A stretch of 14,543 bases of DNA, from assembly GCA_020849725.1 (NCBI GenBank), contig JADLAZ010000200.1, positions 1 through 14,543 on the forward strand, read 5' to 3'. The notes beneath the pieces are model-generated. The model was not told the DNA's origin and did no database searches. It saw nothing but the letters and a program-made list of their open reading frames with translations. Both the position numbers and the translations under genes were made by a program. This document shows positions 13,189 to 14,543 of the stretch, in pieces (positions within the stretch are counted from its first letter, which is position 1; each line of letters starts with the position of its first letter). This DNA is from Chloroflexota bacterium (GTDB lineage: Bacteria; Chloroflexota; Chloroflexia; Thermomicrobiales; JADLAZ01).

Positions 13189-14327
13189 TCGCCCGGCTGA
13201 CGGATAGTGCGCAGCGGGAATTCCTGGTAGCCGCGCCGCACCATCGCTGCCTCGTCCATCTCGACGCCCAGGCCGGGCGATGTCGGCAGTGTGATGTAGC
13301 CGTCCTTGGCGACCAGCGCGTTGGGCGCGATCTCGCGGCCGATCTCCTCGAAGTTGACGAAGTACTCGGTGATCAGGAAATTGGGGATGCAGGCGCACAA
13401 CTGCACCGTCGCCGCCAGGCCCATCGTCGTGCTGTTGTAGTTGTGCGGCGAGACGACGACCGAGTACGTCTCGGCCATCGCCGCGATCTCTTTCAACTCC
13501 AGGATGCCGCCGCAGTTGCAGATGTCGGGGTTGATGATGTCCGCCGCACCCAACTCGAACGCCTTGCGGAACTCGGCCTTGGTGTAGAGCTCCTCGCCGG
13601 TGACGACCGGGGTCGTGATCTCACGCTTGACCTGCGCCAGCAGGTCCATGTTGCGCGATGACACCGGCTCCTCGTACCAGAACGGCTCGTACTCCTCGAT
13701 CATCCGCGCCACACGCACGGCGTGCTGCGGCGCCAGCCGGCGGTGGACCTCGATCAGCAAGTCGATCTCCGGCCCGACCGCCTGCCGCACCGCCCGCACC
13801 GTCGCCACCGCCTGTCGCTCCTGGTCGCGGCTAATGAACTCACGCCAGGGGTTGGGGAACGGGTCGAACTTCATCGCCGTGAAGCCACGATCGACCAACT
13901 GCTTCGCCGCCTCGCCCAGCGCCTCTGGCGTGCGCGCGCCACCGCCCCAGCCGTTGGCGTAGACGCGAATGCGGTCGCGGCAGCGCCCGCCGAGCAGGTT
14001 GTAGACCGGCTGGCCGCTCGCCTTGCCGACAATGTCCCACAGCGCCTGCTCGATGCCGCTGACGGCGCAGTAGCTGTCCATTGCGCCGCGCTTGCCAGCC
14101 CAATCCAGGTACATGACCGTCGTGAAATGCTTGATCGCGAACGGGTCACGGCCGATCAGGTAGCGCTTCATCTGGTGAATGTGGACCTCAATCGCCCTGT
14201 CGCGGTCGGCCTGCGTGTAGGCCTCGCCCCAGCCGTGAATGCCGGCGTCGGTCTCGACCTTGACGATCAGCCAGTTCTTGCCTCGGCCAGGATGCACCAG
14301 AAACGTCTTGACATCAGTCACCTGCAC
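13179..14327 (-). CDS. enolase-superfamily (mandelate racemase/muconate lactonizing) sugar-acid dehydratase-like enzyme
   Basis: A 382-aa cytoplasmic Mg2+-enzyme that removes a proton next to a carboxylate, usually dehydrating an aldonate. The N-terminal capping domain (to about 120) contains 'IHGWGEAYTQADRDRAIEVHIHQM', and the barrel follows. Visible are Lys153 in 'AMKFDPFPNPW', the metal ligands Glu193 in 'LIEVHRRLAP', Glu219 in 'WYEEPV' and Glu245 in 'TGEEL', His195 next to the first ligand, and the Asp268/His295 dyad in 'NPDICNCGG' and 'SPHNYNS'. This resembles galactonate dehydratase-type enzymes, but the first ligand there is Asp, here Glu. The GTG at 14327 follows GGAGG with six bases spacing; GTG at 14321 is a weaker alternative. 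A good promoter is at 14375-14402. The substrate is not named. Confidence 0.88.
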   Translation of the reverse strand: MQVTDVKTFLVHPGRGKNWLIVKVETDAGIHGWGEAYTQADRDRAIEVHIHQMKRYLIGRDPFAIKHFTTVMYLDWAGKRGAMDSYCAVSGIEQALWDIVGKASGQPVYNLLGGRCRDRIRVYANGWGGGARTPEALGEAAKQLVDRGFTAMKFDPFPNPWREFISRDQERQAVATVRAVRQAVGPEIDLLIEVHRRLAPQHAVRVARMIEEYEPFWYEEPVSSRNMDLLAQVKREITTPVVTGEELYTKAEFRKAFELGAADIINPDICNCGGILELKEIAAMAETYSVVVSPHNYNSTTMGLAATVQLCACIPNFLITEYFVNFEEIGREIAPNALVAKDGYITLPTSPGLGVEMDEAAMVRRGYQEFPLRTIRQPGDEP

Positions 14328-14374
14328 GGCGCGCCTCCCTCCCCTGCGTCTTCCCCCTGTCGCTGGACGCGCCG

Positions 14375-14402
14375 ATCATAGCAGGCGCCAGGCGCCAGTC
14401 AA
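14375..14402 (-). promoter_or_regulatory. promoter of the enolase-superfamily gene
   Basis: Read on the minus strand: TTGACT (14402-14397), 16 bases, TATGAT (14380-14375). Each hexamer differs from the sigma-70 consensus by one base, the best promoter in the window. The spacer is made of a repeated CAGGCGC unit. The leader would be about 40 bases. Confidence 0.65.
14382..14400. repeat. duplicated heptamer CAGGCGC inside a promoter spacer
   Basis: CAGGCGC occurs twice in tandem (14382-14388, 14389-14395) and continues into CAGTC. It fills the spacer of the promoter at 14375-14402, so any gain or loss of a unit would change -35/-10 spacing by seven bases. Confidence 0.5.
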
Positions 14403-14417
14403 CCGAGCGCTGCAACA

Positions 14418-14543
14418 GTAACTGTTCAGAGTAGGCCGGGTGAGGTAGGCTGGGCGACATGGACCTCTACCACGCCAGCCGCGACGACCTGATCCGGCTC
14501 GTGCTCCAGCAGCGCGACCAGATCATCGACCTGGGGCAGCACC
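14418..14543 (+). mobile_element. left end of a probable IS66-type insertion sequence, truncated by the window
   Basis: GTAACTGTTCAG starts at 14418. IS66-family ends typically begin GTAA (recalled, not checked). A transposase-like reading frame begins only 41 bases inside. IS66 makes 8-base target duplications; the left copy would be 14410-14417 (CTGCAACA), and its partner would lie beyond the window. The first bases also form a palindrome with the flank (AACAGT-A-ACTGTT, 14414-14426), so a simple operator is the alternative. Confidence 0.5.
14459..14543 (+). CDS. N-terminus of a probable IS66-type transposase (TnpC)
   Basis: Only 28 codons are visible, starting ATG 14459: 'MDLYHASRDDLIRLVLQQRD' and then 'QIIDLGQH'. 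The helical, Leu/Gln/Arg-rich start with heptad leucines (Leu11, Leu14 and Leu16, then Ile22, Ile23 and Leu25) fits the coiled-coil leader of IS66 TnpC proteins, where a phrase such as 'L-x-x-x-R-D-x-I-x-x-L' is usual before a long coiled coil. The catalytic DDE domain lies outside the window. GAGG occurs about 14 bases upstream, rather far for a ribosome site. The placement just inside a possible GTAA terminus supports the call. Any protein with a coiled-coil N-terminus would be an alternative. Confidence 0.55.
   Translation, partial: MDLYHASRDDLIRLVLQQRDQIIDLGQH

Overview
The window is GC-rich bacterial DNA (I estimate close to 70% G+C, not counted). Genes are densely packed and strong Shine-Dalgarno sites are common. 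A YceI-type exported protein, an F420/FMN-type luciferase-like monooxygenase, paired TrkA proteins, sugar-acid enzymes and an IS66-like element fit a Chloroflexota (Thermomicrobia-like) chromosome. No rRNA or marker gene is present, so this placement is an inference. I found no tRNA, rRNA, CRISPR array, phage gene or plasmid function.

Layout. (1) 1-479 (-): the start of a YceI-family protein, whose C-terminus is outside the window. (2) 684-2578 (+): a self-cleaving P1/DmpA-type aminopeptidase and a DUF429 protein joined by a GTGA stop/start overlap. (3) 2572-4616 (-): a two-gene operon of a D-2-hydroxyacid dehydrogenase-like protein behind a Gfo/Idh/MocA oxidoreductase, with a good promoter at 4661-4689. 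(4) 4791-5948 (-): an M50 site-2-type membrane protease with CBS domains, divergent from (5) 6122-7081 (+), a MoxR AAA+ ATPase without its usual partners. (6) 7270-8475 (+): a PLP aminotransferase of the LysN/Aro8 type. It shares its stop tetranucleotide CTAG with (7) 8472-8978 (-), a DinB-family protein. (8) 9407-11260 (+): methylthioadenosine phosphorylase followed by a luciferase-like monooxygenase. (9) 11383-13029 (+): a universal stress protein and two TrkA-type NAD-binding proteins, which look like a potassium-transport control unit whose channel is not in view. (10) 13179-14327 (-): an enolase-superfamily sugar-acid dehydratase-like enzyme. (11) from about 14418 (+): the left end of a probable IS66-type element running off the window.

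Working together. The Gfo/Idh/MocA protein, the hydroxyacid dehydrogenase and the enolase-superfamily enzyme are the kinds of enzyme used to oxidise and dehydrate sugars and sugar acids, but they are in two separate loci. MTA phosphorylase supplies methionine salvage. The Usp-TrkA-TrkA cluster probably senses NAD(H) and nucleotides to gate K+ uptake.

The window is mostly ordinary metabolism and I see no clear novel multi-gene system. The most notable signals are a recurrent TTGC-N17-TAG promoter type, degenerate 7-base repeats placed at minus-strand gene ends, a CXC cysteine pattern in the MTA phosphorylase, a Usp with a degraded nucleotide-binding signature, and an IS66-like end placed just upstream of an intact promoter.
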